Shown: positions 1-10,164, numbered from the stretch's first letter. The stretch is 21,411 nt of DNA from Calcarisporiella thermophila CBS 279.70 (GCF_041956535.1 NW_027192210.1:20804-42214), one strand, 5' to 3'. The notes: generated by a model from the letters alone, not told the origin. A program made the numbers and translations.

Positions 1-1
1 T

Positions 2-2106
2 AAGAATTATTCAATTGTCATGCTGGTTAAGTTGAGAACAAAGAGCATATCGGATTACACTATGCGGTATACTGATAGGAACCATATGAGGATTACTTTC
101 ACTTTTATCTCCATTGGGGCACTCATATGTCTTTGCTTTATTCGAGCTTGCACTCTTACTAGCCCTAATGTCAATCCCAATAACATGCTCTGCACTATTG
201 GCACAAAAGGCAGTGCTCTGTTTGTTTTAATCCGTCAGATCCACCATATGTCGCTAGCCGTTTCTGTCCCATTGTTCGCAAATGTCCATATGATTAGTTT
301 GAGATGGATATTAGTCATTGTGGTCCTTTTATGTGGCTCCTGTTCATCATTATTGCCGCTTTTTACCTCGCTAAAGATGGGAGATATCGGTAAATCACTG
401 CTTTTAAGGTAACAATCGGCGTAGATGTTCAGCTTTATTTCAATTCACCGCCATTATGACAAATATTGACTGAAAGTATTATTTCTCACTTCACTAATTT
501 ATTTAATGTTTCTCTCCTCTTTATAAATAGGTTTAAAGACAACAATAAGCGATTAAATAAACTGTATCATCAGCCTAATAAGCATATAGCAACAATGCAC
601 ACTACTGTCACTGTAGAAACGGATACAAATAATGCAACAAATAGGGGGAGCATATTAATTCCAAATACAACAGATAATCTAACTGGAACAAGGCTGGAGT
701 CAATTGAAGAATTCCATAAAACCCTGAAAGACAACTCATTTGGGGCCAAGATGCTGAGCAACGAAGAGATTCTTTTGCTACTACAACACAAGAAAATCTC
801 ACCCTATGCGCTTGAAAATGTCCTTAAAGATTGCACGCGAGCTGTTCAAATAAGGCGATCTCTCGTCTCTCGACAAGCTATAAAAAGGAAATTTGAGATA
901 GACGCATTACCAATGCACAACTATGATTATACTAGAATATTAGGTGCATGCTGCGAAAATGTGATAGGATATGTACCTATTCCAGTGGGGGTAGCCGGTC
1001 CATTGCAAATCGATGGTGAGATGATCCAGATACCAATGGCAACTACGGAAGGTGTCTTGGTGGCTTCGACGGCACGCGGCTGTAAAGTCCTCAACATGAA
1101 TGGAGGGGTTTCCACGATTCTGTTAAAAGATGGAATGTCCCGCGGGCCTGTGGTAGAGTTTCCAAGCATTGCACTTGCTGCAGAAGCGAAAGAGTGGCTT
1201 GAGAAGGAAGGGAGATCTTGGGCGGCGGAAATCTTCAATTCAACTAGCAGATATGCAAGGCTAAAGGATTTGAAAGTTGGGCTGGCGGGTCGATTAGTGT
1301 TCATCCGGTTTACTGCAACAACTGGTGACGCAATGGGGATGAACATGATGTCTAAGGGGTGCGAGAGAATAATGGCAACATTGCAGGAAAAATTCCCAAG
1401 TATGCGTGTCATTTCTCTTTCAGGAAATTATTGCACGGATAAGAAACCTGCGGCAATCAACTGGATTGAAGGACGGGGAAAATCAGTAGTAGCGGAAGCA
1501 GTGATCCCTGAGGAGATAGTCCGCACAGTGCTCAAAACCAGCGTAGATACACTGGTGGAATTGAACACGAGTAAAAATTTGACTGGCTCGGCAATGGCAG
1601 GTTCAATTGGCGGGTTTAATGCCCATGTGGCTAATATTTTAACTGCAATATTCATTGCGACCGGGCAGGATCCAGCACAGAATGTAGAGAGTTCTAACTG
1701 CATTACCTTGATGAAAGGGTAAGTAATCAATTTATATTCCGCTTGCAAAACTTTAGACAAATATAAAATCTCTTACTATAGGTTAAACAATAATCGCGAG
1801 CTCTACATGTCCTGCACAATGAATTCTATCGAAGTTGGTACCATCGGAGGAGGAACAAATCTTCCGGCCCAGTCAACAATGCTTGACATGCTGGGTGTAC
1901 TAGGTCCTCACCCAACTCAACCGGGTGCAAATTCACAGCGTCTAGCTCGAATTATCTGTGCTGCCTGTATGGCTGGCGAGTTGAGCCTTTGCTCAGCATT
2001 GGCAGCGGGACAGCTTGTAAAAAGTCATTTGAAGCATAATCGATCAAAAAATTCCCCGGTCTCACTACCCACATTGGCAGCAATGGGAAGATGGAGCAAG
2101 GTGTAG
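2..2106 (+). CDS. HMG-CoA reductase, 5' partial, three visible exons
   Basis: Reduces HMG-CoA to mevalonate with two NADPH, the committed step of sterol and isoprenoid synthesis, at the ER membrane. I read exons at <2-408, 531-1718 and 1782-2106; the phases agree at both introns (2 and 2) and the second intron is a clean GTAAGT...TATAG. The catalytic domain starts near 750 and carries [16 protein letters not shown] (catalytic Glu codon 955-957), [17 protein letters not shown] (catalytic Lys, about 1441-1446), GQDPAQN (Asp codon 1669-1671), GTIGGGT and SHLKHNRS (His codon 2026-2028). The Ser of HNRS (2044-2046) is where the AMPK-type inhibitory site sits in animal enzymes. The first exon encodes two hydrophobic stretches (about 90-160 and 300-370) that I infer are the end of the N-terminal membrane domain; its frame is open to the window edge, so the start is missing. 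An alternative is that 466 or an internal ATG starts a soluble form, but the matching intron phase argues against that. Confidence 0.95.
409..530 (+). other. Probable intron joining membrane and catalytic parts of HMG-CoA reductase
   Basis: The donor GTAACA at 409 and the acceptor AAATAG ending at 530 remove an in-frame stop (410-412) and join phase 2 to phase 2. An ACTAAT branch-like sequence lies about 35 nt before the acceptor. The upstream reading frame is hydrophobic, as expected for a fungal HMG-CoA reductase anchor. This is inferred from splice signals and phase only; a transcript would settle it. Confidence 0.6.
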
Positions 2107-2114
2107 GTAGTTAT

Positions 2115-2357
2115 TGTTGGAGAACGACCAGGCATGATCTAAGTCTGAATAGTTGTTGTGTTACGACAGTTATTTCATACTTTTAAAAATATGTATAAGC
2201 AAGTATCTTATCATCATTATTGGTCATCATCTCCTATTCTATCATACATATAGGATGTACTTTCTCTCTTTTGAATTCCTTTGGTGTGTGTTATTTGTGT
2301 TATCCCTTTTACCTGTCTTCTTTCCTTTTATTAATATACTTTTAATAAGATCCAACA
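2115..2357 (+). mobile_element. Solo LTR, family A copy 1 (copia/gypsy-type LTR retrotransposon)
   Basis: This 243-bp unit begins TGTTGG and ends CCAACA, the inverted TG...CA termini typical of LTRs. It is flanked by a perfect 5-bp direct repeat GTTAT at 2110-2114 and 2358-2362, so it is a complete insertion reduced to one LTR by LTR-LTR recombination rather than half of a larger element. It starts 8 nt after the HMG-CoA reductase stop codon, so the native 3' UTR has been pushed downstream and the LTR may now supply the polyadenylation signal. Family assignment beyond LTR retrotransposon is not possible without an internal region. Confidence 0.9.
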
Positions 2358-2362
2358 GTTAT

Positions 2363-3069
2363 GGATTATGATTTTTTCGGATAGCATCCTGAGAATGATA
2401 TAAGAATAAAATGAGTAAAGAGCAAATGAGTAAACAGCAAGAAAATATCTGTAATCACATTGCTTTAGTAGTACTAGCCTTCACAAGATCGTCCAAATGT
2501 ACTGTTAGCATAACGAAATTTCTCTACATTCATTGGCTAATAGCATCCAACTTTAACACATACGACGCCACTTTATTTACTCCACCAGCAAAGTATTAAA
2601 GGTGCACTTTATAAAATATTTTTGGCCACTTAGCGAACAAAATGACCAAGGGTATAGTGGTTCGAAATTGGGCAGGCTAAAATTAATATAGAAAAACACA
2701 GGTGAGGAATCAAAAATTAAAATTAGAAGTATTATATAGAAAATAATGGAATGATTGGAATTAAAGGTAAGAAGAATAACAAAGATAATAAAGACATAAT
2801 AAAGACATTCTTTACAAAGATGATAAACGTTCTCATACTGATTTACATATTTTACTCAATATTGTATGGATTATCGGTGACTCTGCGTTTGAAGATCGTT
2901 CTATGGTATTATCGACTATTGTATATGTCGTCCTGCTACAAAGGGTGGGAGATAAATAATAAATATACAGTAAGAACATAGACAAATAATAGTTCACTTT
3001 CTAATAACAATTCCAAACTATCAACAATATTACTATAATTATTATAGATGTATGAGCAGGAATGTGTTC
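2363..3069. other. Intergenic, AT-rich, no gene recognised
   Basis: This stretch between the two solo LTRs holds only short open frames (for example 2411-2599 and 2751-2981) with low-complexity, AT-driven composition and no recognisable motif. It is not the internal region of a retrotransposon, because each flanking LTR has its own distinct target duplication. Confidence 0.7.
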
Positions 3070-3074
3070 ATGCT

Positions 3075-3319
3075 TGTTGGAGAACGACCAGGCATGATCT
3101 AAGTCTGAATAGTTGTTGTGTTACGACGGTTATTTCATACATATACAAATATGTATAAGCAAGTACCTTATCATCATTGTTAGTCATCATCTCCTATTCT
3201 ATCATATATATAAGATGTGCTTTCTCTATTTTGAATTCTCTTGTAGTGTGTGTTATTTGTGTTATCCCTTCTATCTGTCTTCTTTCCTTTTATTAATATA
3301 CTCTTAATAAGATCCAACA
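3075..3319 (+). mobile_element. Solo LTR, family A copy 2
   Basis: This 245-bp unit has the same TGTTGG...CCAACA ends as the copy at 2115 and the same orientation, with about 18 differences by eye. It has its own 5-bp target duplication ATGCT at 3070-3074 and 3320-3324. The two copies are therefore independent insertions of one family. The first 53 bases are identical in both except for the extreme flanks, while the AT-rich middle has diverged most. Confidence 0.9.
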
Positions 3320-3324
3320 ATGCT

Positions 3325-5353
3325 GTATACATCTAGACAATGAATGTATAGTCGGCATTTCATTTGGCTAGCAGTACCTCGCCACAAAAAAATTGAGAGC
3401 AATTTTCGCACTACCTTTTATTAGCTGCATATTTCACTTTGATTGTCTATTTTACGGGACTCTTAGCCGATCCGCTCGTTACTGTGAAATAATTTGTGTC
3501 GCTGAATAATGTTATTCCCCAATCGATTTGGGAACATGTTGACATGAAAAAGATTCAAGAAAATTTATGAAACGAGCACGCCAACTTTTTCCAAAATTAG
3601 GTAAATTGTTTCCTGATTAGTTTTAAACAAAATTTAACCTATCATTAGTCCCCCTTTTCACTCTCAACCAATTCTTGATGGCAATTTAAGAACTGAGGCT
3701 TTTTTGTCATATCTCTCACGTTTTCACAGACGAAGCAAATGTTATGTATAACACTAGTATGCTGGATAATTTCATTTACGAAAATTTATCTTTGATTAGT
3801 AAAATGAAGCTAGAGGAGAATTGCCTGAAATTGAATATCTATTTTCGAGTCTCCCTAAGTTTCCTCACGTTCACTCCAACTGCACTTGTGATGAAGGGTT
3901 TTATCATACATATCGAATATCCTAAGCCAACTGGCGTGAAGTAAAATGTTACAGAAACTTTAAACTCCCTTCAAATAACACATTAAAGAGGGCCGCAAGG
4001 GGTTCAAAATGAAACCTGTCAATGACCAAGGATAGCACATTTTTCCCATGCTATCAAAAATCGGTGATTCAACACTAAATTGAAAAATATTCGAGACTCG
4101 GGTTGGATTTTGCCAGCAAATATTCCAATGCCTGCCACTGCTTTCTTAAAATTGAATCTTAATCTCCACCATCACTATAGATTAGTCATTTTTATAACTT
4201 GATTAGAATCCAAATTTATCACACGAGTCCGAACATTTCGACCGAGTAATACTCTTCAACCTCCTTGCGTCTATAGGAATGCTATATCGACCTTGAATGA
4301 TACGTCATCTTGTTTTTGTCGGACCGAGAAATATTTTAGAGCTCTCTCTTTAGAATTGCAGAAGATTGGTCATAATATAACTAATATTCCGCTAATATTA
4401 CTAGCGGAAGCTGAATGAAAAGGCAATTGAAATGCCGAGATAATGTGAAGTTACTTATTGCATCATCGTATCACCTATTTGATTTAAAACATTTAAAACA
4501 TCCCTTTATGTAACCTGCCAATCAATAAAAAGCAGATTATAAGAAATGAATTAAGCCAAAAACCTCTCAAAAAACTAGAGGTAAATTCCCTATCGATCAA
4601 ATTTTGGAACCAAAAAATCGGTGCGGCAAAACGAGTATAAAATTTCATCCAAGTAAATGGACAAGTAAGCACATATGAAATACCCCAATTGGCTTATACA
4701 CATATCTTTACGCTCTTCATGATCAAGGAATGTGAGACATGATCATTCTGCCTTTACGGCAAGATCATTTCCTACTCTTCTCCACTCTTATCTGTTTATG
4801 TTTTCATCCCCTTTTTCTGATATGTCTCTCTAAACCACTGTAAGGATTTGTGGATGTGACATGAAATTCTATGCTCTTTCATCCATTTAGCCGCGCATTC
4901 TTAGTATGTAATTCAAACGTCATGTAGCATTCATTAGTTTCAGATTTGTCTATAAAATGCGCTAGCCGACGATATTCCTATTTGATATATACTGTATGTC
5001 TCAAACGGAACAGGGACATTTTCTCTCACAACTAATATTGGGCTTCAGGCAACTCTCCAGTTTCCATATCCCTAGCAACCGACTTATTTACATAAATGGA
5101 ATTGCTTAGCAGACTTGTATGCTGCTTTGCATTTGCGCCGCCTGCGGTAATTCCTGTGAAAGGCATAGGATCTTTGAAACAGCTTTATCGATTAACTTCA
5201 TTAGGACACTTTATTATTAAAACCCCTAAATAGAATGGTTCGAAATAGTCGAATTAGATAAGGAAACCGGTCTACTAATTTAGGCTCGCATTAGATATAT
5301 TAACAGTTGACCTACTTTTTCTGCGAATTTTTCGCAGTTTCTTCCGAGGCAAC
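3325..5353. other. Intergenic, 2 kb, no gene recognised
   Basis: I see no open frame above 66 codons, no recognisable protein motif on either strand, and no tRNA or rRNA. The sequence is AT-rich with scattered homopolymers. The last few hundred bases must include the promoter of the zinc-cluster regulator that starts at 5354, but I cannot point to a defined TATA element. Confidence 0.6.
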
Positions 5354-7171
5354 ATGTCCCCAGTTGCTCGGAGAGCAGCATTATTCAATGTCTCGAGCAA
5401 TGTTACATTCTTTAAAGCGTGTCATTCATGCCAACAAAGCAAGCTGAAATGTGATGGCAATATGAAGGAGTGCTCGCGGTGCAAAATTTTGGGGCTAATA
5501 TGCACATACAAAGTATCCACCGCTAAAGTAGGGCGCCCCTCTAAATCGCAAAAAAAGCGCAATAAAGAGAATTTTGTGAGTAATCCAAATGCACTCCAAT
5601 TATCAGAGCGGGATTATTTACTGAATCAATACCAATTACTCATTAACGAGCCGGAATCCTTGATTCGTAATCTAAATGTAATCAAGAGAACCCTTTCTGA
5701 TATAAACTCTACTCATCTTCTCACTTCCACCTTTGTTTAGTATCAAATTCTCGAAACCGCTTGGCTATGGAAATGGTCGCAGGGGATTGATTTTCCGCGC
5801 TCTCCAGGGTCCAGCATGTGTACCAATGATGTGCTAGGAGTGATTATCGGAAAGGTGAGCTCCCTCTGCGTTAACGAGAGGATCTCAAAAGGCTACCCCC
5901 AGGTTTCTCAGGACGAAGAAAGCCGCCTTCTATCCAAAGACTACATGCGCAACCCTATGAGATCCGTGACCTATATCCAGGCTATTGTACTTATTAACTT
6001 ATGGTTCAGAAATTTCCCATTTCCCACTGTGCTTAACCGCATCGCTCTAATCCAAGGTTATATTGATGGCCAGACGCACCCCTTGCTCTATTCAGCCATG
6101 TTTGCACTAGCACTCTTTCTCCCGGACACCACTTTGTATCACGAGTTGCTACGAAGAAAACTAAGCTCAATTTTCTTAAAATACGCGGCATCGTTAACAC
6201 AAGAAGAGTCATATAGCTTCCCTTCGCTTATCAACCTTCAAGCCTTTTATATTCTCGCGGTACTGTTGACTTTGCGAGGTTATTTGCAATCAGCCCAAGA
6301 AATCATGAACAGAGCATGGAGAATGGCGTTTGAGCTGCGGATTCATGAGCAGGACGATTCAGAATTCGATATGGAATTGGATCCTTTAAGTCGTGAATTG
6401 CGCAATAATATCTGATGGGCCATGCGCATTTTTACCACATGGAGCTATGCCCGACTCGACACGAGCTTCGGCCAAAAGATTATCAACGCAACCATAAGAT
6501 TGCCAGTCATGAAGGAGTCTGAATCCACACTTTATGAGTATAGTCGCCGTTGTGGTTCCAGCTCATTCATCTTAAGCGAAAATGCGCACTCAATTCAATC
6601 TCTTTACAACTGTGCTTACTTGATGACGGTGCTCTCTGAAATACTACTGTATTTCAATACAATTTCTGGGTTTTGTTCGATGAAGCTTCTTGGATGCTCT
6701 GGCACAGCATATCTAGATGCTGCTCCATTGCAACTGTATGTGTCAAGCTTGCCCTTCCGGTTAGAGAATTTGATAGGCACAATTTCATCGGAAATGACAC
6801 CCCTTAGCAGAGCGGAGTTACTACTCTACCTTTACATCATCAAGATTCATTCGCGATTCCTTAAGCTGGATGAGAGCTTGATCGTATCCATTGACCATTC
6901 CTCGCTTGTGGAATGTATTGCGTCTGCAGACGAGATAGTGGATCTGGTAGAAATGGTGATCGGTGATCAAAATAGCAAGGTGTATCATTCAACAATGGTA
7001 TTTGGGTTGAATACAAGCGCATGTGTCTTCCTTATAGAAGCGGTATCAGGAAGCGCAGAGCAAAAGAGAAGTGCACTGTTTGGTTTGCACAGGATCCTGG
7101 AGATACTGAAAAATCCGCTTTTATTGTATCAAGACTCTGAGCTCATCAATGGTATTGAAGAGGTATTTTGA
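5354..7171 (+). pseudogene. Zn2Cys6 (zinc-cluster) fungal transcription factor with an in-frame TGA
   Basis: Exons 5354-5677 and 5741-7171 join in phase 0 across a 63-bp intron (GTAATC...TTTAG) and give about 583 residues. Residues 23-50 form a perfect CX2CX6CX6CX2CX6C binuclear zinc cluster (CHSC, CDGNMKEC, CKILGLIC), followed by a basic linker (GRPSKSQKKR). From about 5980 the protein resembles the Fungal_trans regulatory domain, with PSLINLQAFYILA and a MNRAWRMAFELRIH helix. The family usually has a run like ELRRRxWW; here the codons read ELRNNI, TGA (6413-6415), W, then 249 more codons in the same frame. TGG to TGA would explain it. The frame ends at TGA 7169-7171 inside a 13-bp tandem duplication, and an S/T/V-rich open frame continues in another frame to 7356. 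It is probably a recently inactivated regulator or carries sequence errors; the target genes are unknown. Confidence 0.85.
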
Positions 7172-7356
7172 AGAGGTATGGCGAACAAAACGATAATATA
7201 GTGGGGTCTGGATTAGCATCCTTCAATGCTGCAAGTGTAGACAGCACAACCGTCTCTGTCGTCATCCCCACTGTAGGGCTTAGTTCGATTGTAAATGTGG
7301 AGCCAATCGATAGGGATCTTCATCCGAGTAGAATACTTGTAATTGTGCATGTATAA

Positions 7357-8940
7357 TTCTAACTGTAATGACTGTAACGGGGCTGTTCACCTTACTCGTC
7401 TCAGTACTGGAAATAAATTCGTGGTATCGTTGTTTTTGTAAGTTGCATTTTGAATTCAATCTTGAGTTATTTACATAGCAAGAAGTAGAAGCGGAGTATT
7501 ACAGTACCTTACTCACTTACCTCAAACTGTCCTAGGAATGAAATGCGGACAACGTCAGCAGTCCATGCTTCAAGATGATGAGACAGTTTATAGGTCGAAA
7601 TAAGCTACTTCCAGAGAATATTACATGGAAAATCAAGGAAAAGTTAAAGAAACTTAAAAAAATCCGAGAATAAATCAAGATTTTATAAAGTCGTATTTCA
7701 AGCGCAACTGCTTATCCCTCCCGAGAGGAGGGGTGGAGAGAAATAAGAAAAAGTAAAGTAAATAAGAAATAGTACAAAAAGAAGTGGTGATGGGTGGGAT
7801 CGTGAAGTTTAGATCGATTCCATGCCTAGTCGTTATTTCCCGCAAAATAGATCGTAAACCGTCAAAGGATTTATTTACTACTCCTCAAGTGGCCATTCTA
7901 ATACAACCTGCGCGGTGCATTCTAGCTTCATCTTCAGAAATGTAGCAATTTACACACCATTTTTTTACCTGTAAATCCTGGATTTGCGGCACTCCATTCA
8001 CCATTTTTCTCATACTATAAAAGATACTGAAAGGCAATATGATATTTGCAAATATTGCTGACTGTATAGAACCAAGAAACTAAAACTCTAATTGGGTTAT
8101 AGTCGCAATTATTTGAAATACATGGGAAAACTTACTTGCACAATATTCGATTCTCCAATAATATTCTTCTTCTTCTGACCTATACTTCTAACCATAGAAG
8201 AGATGTATGCTCCGTTGTCCCAAACCATATAGTTTCCCGGACGCATATTTGAAGATGAAAGTCAGTGAATGCTTCTGGAATCGCTATGAACAGTATGATA
8301 ACTGTCCCTTTCCCTTTGAATTTCTCTACGCCTATTAATAACAATTACGATCAACTCAAGTGCGTCAGAGGAAATATTCCAAACAGAGTCACCTAGTTTT
8401 TGATAGTTGGACGATTTGATCCGCTTGTTGCTTAGTTAGAGTAGCTCTTACTCCTAAGAAAATGAGCTTGAAAGAAGTTATAGACCACAAGATGTATAGC
8501 TACATCTGAAATTGCAACGCAACATAGTCAAATATCCCTTTACTCCAGTGATTTCTGCAACTCTTCATTAAAGCAAGTGGTAGGGAAGTTATTGTAAATA
8601 AGCAACCAAATTTCTACAATAGCCTTCCCGCTTTTCTCTTATTTACAGTCGACGGTTATATCGAAAATCCACACCCAATATGCCCGAGTTTGAGGGTGAA
8701 ACCGAAGCTTGGTGGCAGAGTTTTTTGATAAGAGAGGAAGGTATAACGCCACTTCTTAATCCAAAATATGTATATCCAAAGAAGAGTGATGTCAGCGAGT
8801 AGTCACAAATTATAAGAACTATCTAAAACTAATACTGAACTTGTAACAGGCAGCTGGATTTCCTCGAGCCAGTGAAGGCCTAATGAAAGAATTTCATTTG
8901 GCTTAAAGTGGACAAGATCGTCAGCACCAAATCAAGCGTT
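7357..8940. other. Intergenic with possible decayed minus-strand coding pieces
   Basis: No confident gene is present. On the minus strand between about 8580 and 7890 several protein-like open stretches can be chained by plausible splice sites. One runs from about 8455 to a GTGACT donor near 8390. A second resumes after TTAATAG near 8330 and contains the peptide MRPGNYMVWDNGAY, ending at a GTAAGT donor near 8136. A third, with a hydrophobic segment, ends near 7885. One in-frame TGA interrupts the second piece. I recognise no family, and chance open frames remain likely. Confidence 0.2.
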
Positions 8941-9543
8941 GCCATCCGAATCCAGTCGCATGCCTCCATTTTCTAATCCTTAACCCTCCTTCGAACGCAT
9001 CCAATTAGCTTGCGGCCGACTCAACATTAGGATTGCCCGAGCTTTACTAATCAAGCTTTGCGCAGAATTGTACATCTGCACACGCTCTGCAGCCCAAGGC
9101 TACAGCAGATCGCCTAGACGCCATTTCCCCTTTTATGCGACTCAACTCGAGGCTTCGCTCCCAAGTCAAGCAGTTCAAGATCGCTGATAGCGCGGCGACT
9201 GCTCTTCATCCCCATCGTAGCGATCAAGATCCGATTCACAAGAATCGCCATACTATTGGGCCAATTTCCAAAATAGGCTTGACGAAACGATATGCAGGGG
9301 GCGAGTTGATACCAACAAAAATGGGCGAGAAGGTTTCCTGCATATGTTGCAATCCAAGTTGGACAAACGCGAGTGATTGGAAGAGGGGAACGAGCTGGGC
9401 CTAATTTAGGGCTGCCCTACTCCCGCAGAGGGCAGTCCGAGACCTTGGCGCGACACCCCCGGCCGGTTCGTTTCCTCATTCCCATACTTCGCTCTCTCTT
9501 CTCTCCGCTTCTCCATTCTACGCGCACCATCCATTCGTTAACA
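8940..9543. promoter_or_regulatory. GC-richer island with pyrimidine-rich leader upstream of the orphan exon
   Basis: From about 8940 the base composition rises clearly above the flanking AT-rich DNA. The stretch 9480-9530 is strongly pyrimidine-rich on the plus strand, typical of fungal core promoters and leaders, and ends at AACAATGAC, a good context for the ATG at 9544. A small inverted repeat (GGGCTGCCCT / AGAGGGCAGTCC) lies at about 9410-9440. An 89-codon open frame at 9135-9404 has no recognisable features, and I do not call it a gene. Confidence 0.4.
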
Positions 9544-9690
9544 ATGACCCAGCCTGCCAGAGGGCCCTTCGCTTTGATCGCTGCATTTGCCCTGGCGCTT
9601 TTCTATTTCTTTCTTTTTGCAAGGGACTCGCCATTCCATCCTGCAGCCTATGTGGAGGCCGAGAATCTCTACGCGATTCCTGAGGGTTGA
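9544..9690 (+). CDS. Orphan N-terminal membrane-anchor exon, hypothetical
   Basis: The ATG at 9544 opens a 48-codon frame ending in TGA. After a short polar start it has one strong hydrophobic helix (about residues 9-26, FALIAAFALALFYFFLF) followed by RDSPFHP, the layout of a type II signal anchor on a Golgi/ER lumenal enzyme. The good start context and pyrimidine-rich leader suggest a real first exon. However, no continuing exon is visible: the next 150 bp lead into transposase debris, so the gene is either truncated by the insertion or is a small membrane peptide. Function unknown. Confidence 0.35.
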   Translation: MTQPARGPFALIAAFALALFYFFLFARDSPFHPAAYVEAENLYAIPEG

Positions 9691-9719
9691 GATTAGCAAC
9701 TAGCAGCACCGATCACATC

Positions 9720-9824
9720 CTAAACCTCCGGATCCATCTGAAGCTCCACAATCTTGATCTCTTCTGTCAGAAGGTTTACAATGCGGCCATCCACGTTGTT
9801 GGCAACCCATGCAACACCGTGAAA
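9720..9824 (-). pseudogene. Possible C-terminal fragment of an unidentified protein
   Basis: On the minus strand a 35-codon frame ends in TAG at 9720-9722 and reads as plausible protein (contains VAWVANNVDGRIVNLL and EEIKIVELQMDPEV). A TGA sits immediately upstream (9825-9827), near where transposase homology begins on the other strand. It may be the tail of a gene broken by the Tc1-like insertion. I do not recognise the family, and the length is within what chance allows. Confidence 0.2.
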
Positions 9825-9855
9825 TCAATGCACTATTAATGCCTTTCGATAAAAG

Positions 9856-10164
9856 CGCGGCAATGGTGCTAACCCCAAGCATAAAGCCAAACTCATTGAT
9901 CGATGGTTCGAAAACAACCAAGTCCAAGTTCTCGATTGGCCTTCACAATCACCAGATCTCAACCCCATCGAAAATTTATGTGCTGAGCTAAAGGGACGTC
10001 TAAGGAGCAGATTCCCAAAGATAACAAGTCAGGATGATCTGTGGGAAAAGGTGAATGTCTTGTGGGAGTCACTCACGAAGGAGGATTGCATGAAGTTGAT
10101 CAGCACGATGCCAGAACGGATCCAAACTGTTATTAAGGCAAAGGGAGGATATACTAAGTGGTAG
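9856..10164 (+). pseudogene. Tc1/mariner DD34E transposase, 3' remnant
   Basis: The frame ending at TAG 10162-10164 carries the signature block WPSQSPDLNPIENL, whose Glu codon (9970-9972) is the third catalytic residue, followed by the usual C-terminal helices and the family ending AKGGYTKW. Thirty-four residues before that Glu, where the second catalytic Asp belongs, the codon is GGT (Gly, 9865-9867) before ANPKH, a single-base change from GAT. An in-frame TAA lies at 9853-9855, and nothing further upstream matches, so the N-terminal DNA-binding domain and first Asp are gone. I found no terminal inverted repeats. It is a dead, 5'-truncated copy. Confidence 0.85.

Noticed and set aside
2655-2680. 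tRNA gene suggested by GGTTCGAAAT
   Set aside because: No T-stem pairing around it and no acceptor or anticodon arm upstream; similar GGTTCGAAA strings at 5235 and 9905 are also isolated.
2115-3319. A TRIM/LARD-type mini retrotransposon with two LTRs around a 717-bp core
   Set aside because: Each LTR has its own different perfect 5-bp target duplication, so they are two solo LTRs.
6413-6415. Reassigned genetic code with TGA read as tryptophan
   Set aside because: Conserved tryptophans elsewhere use TGG, and cyanase ends at TGA at exactly the family length; a single substitution explains the case.
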